Shown: one piece after another, positions 63,461 through 64,000 of the stretch
Layout: the number at the start of each line of letters is the position of its first letter
Position numbering within the stretch: position 1 is the first letter of the stretch
From: Oscarella lobularis
Lineage: Eukaryota; Porifera; Homoscleromorpha; Homosclerophorida; Oscarellidae
Assembly: GCF_947507565.1 (NCBI RefSeq)
Contig: NC_089190.1
Location: 372,001 to 436,000, forward strand
Length of the DNA: 64,000 bases
Reading direction: 5' to 3'
Notes under the pieces: generated by a model
The model's database searches: none
Seen by the model: only the letters and a program-made list of their open reading frames with translations
What the model was told of the DNA's origin: nothing
Translations under genes and position numbers: made by a program

Positions 63461-64000
63461 GGCGTAGTCATGCTGTGATTAGGTGCGTACTTCGACCGGA
63501 CCTAAGCAACTACAACAGCCTGACGCCGATTGTATTGCCGACGGAGACACTCCCTGTGACGGAGGCAGGCCACGCATTGACAGCAAACGCAATTTGCAGG
63601 AAGTACTCCGGATAGTTGGCCGGAAATGTTGTAAGGGAATAGAGTCGTCCACAATTGCTACCAGGCTTGCTCTATCCTTGCCAAGAAAGTTTCCGGATTT
63701 TGACAGGGCGACTAATCGTTTGTCGTGGTTTCCTATCAAGAAGACGGTGGTTCAGTTCATTTAATTACTGGAGTATTAATTACCAGGGCAAACGTGGAGC
63801 TTCTCCATTGCTTCAATGATAGCATTCGTGTTATGCACCGGCACGGAAGAAAGAGCACTACACAAGGCGCCGTCAACTTTGCGCCGCCCAACGTAGACAG
63901 AAATTGCTGGTGGCTCGCTCTCTTTCTTGATACTGTAGAGCAGCCTTGTGGGAGGACACGACGTCGAAGATTGAAGAACGACCCGTGAAAGAAGTGTATA
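63461..64000. other. Upstream part of the P-like gene, undecided
   Basis: The minus strand has Cys-rich words (ANCVCCQCVACLRHRECLRR at about 63600) but in frames I cannot join to the downstream exon. Plus ORFs (63483-63764, 63725-63988) show no motif. The gene's 5' end probably lies here or beyond the window. Confidence 0.3.

Overview
This is eukaryotic nuclear DNA from an invertebrate animal. Spliceosomal GT-AG introns are plentiful and very short (commonly 45-60 bp). There is no operon layout, no rRNA or tRNA that I can see, and the mobile-element families (P/THAP9-like, pogo/Tigger, Tc1/mariner and IS630-like, MULE, CACTA-like, Merlin/ISXO2-like, DIRS-like and Ty3-type retroelements, rve-integrase DNA transposons, DUF6589 and DUF7869 proteins) are the mix usual in sponges and cnidarians. 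A sponge is my best guess; this is inference from gene families and intron size.

The window is a transposon graveyard with few candidate host genes. Layout: 1-2.6 kb, a DUF6589-type gene (+) convergent with an N-terminally truncated RecQ-like helicase (-). 2.6-3.8 kb, a decayed mariner-like transposase. 5.35-5.67, 18.7-19.0 and 21.1-21.4 kb, three pogo-type MITEs with TA duplications. 6.8-8.6 kb, a DUF7869 pseudogene split by a 205-bp MITE. 8.5-9.8 kb, a DIRS-type RT fragment. 9.9-10.7 kb, a pogo/jerky-like transposase pseudogene. 10.9-11.4 kb, a nearly perfect 471-bp foldback element with a 9-bp duplication. 11.5-12.2 kb, a Ty3-type gag relic. 13.2-17.2 kb, a MULE carrying a transposase and an OTU-type protease domain, flanked by inverted Asp/Gly-coding minisatellites. 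21.5-23.4 kb, a complete but defective Tigger-like element.

24.6-25.8 kb holds a four-exon gene for an acidic then RG-rich protein, one of the few clean open genes. 26.2-27.3 kb is an integrase-encoding DNA transposon with internally repetitive inverted ends. HECT, HIRAN-like and DDE fragments follow. 31.25-35.81 kb is a complete Ty3-type LTR retroelement with 103-bp LTRs, inserted into a HECT-domain pseudogene. 36-41 kb holds more element relics (gag start, P-like C-terminus, Merlin-like N-terminus) and a roughly 40-bp tandem repeat. 41-44 kb is nearly featureless.

44.2-48.25 kb is the middle of an ABCA-type transporter gene (NBD1 to the second transmembrane domain), truncated at both ends and carrying a frameshift and a stop. 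49.0-54.5 kb is a 5.5-kb CACTA-like element with a Tnp2-type transposase and a divergently transcribed Tudor-like/coiled-coil/BEN-like gene. 57.5-58.2 kb is a zinc-ribbon/RING-like gene. 59.4-63.5 kb is a P/THAP9-like transposase gene split by a 2.3-kb TA-flanked element. That element carries an apparently intact DD34E transposase and a convergent accessory gene with a PB1-like start and SHOCT-like end. The most interesting systems are the two-gene DNA transposons at 49-54.5 and 60.4-62.7 kb, the OTU-bearing MULE at 13.2-17.2 kb, and the DUF6589/RecQ pair at the left edge.
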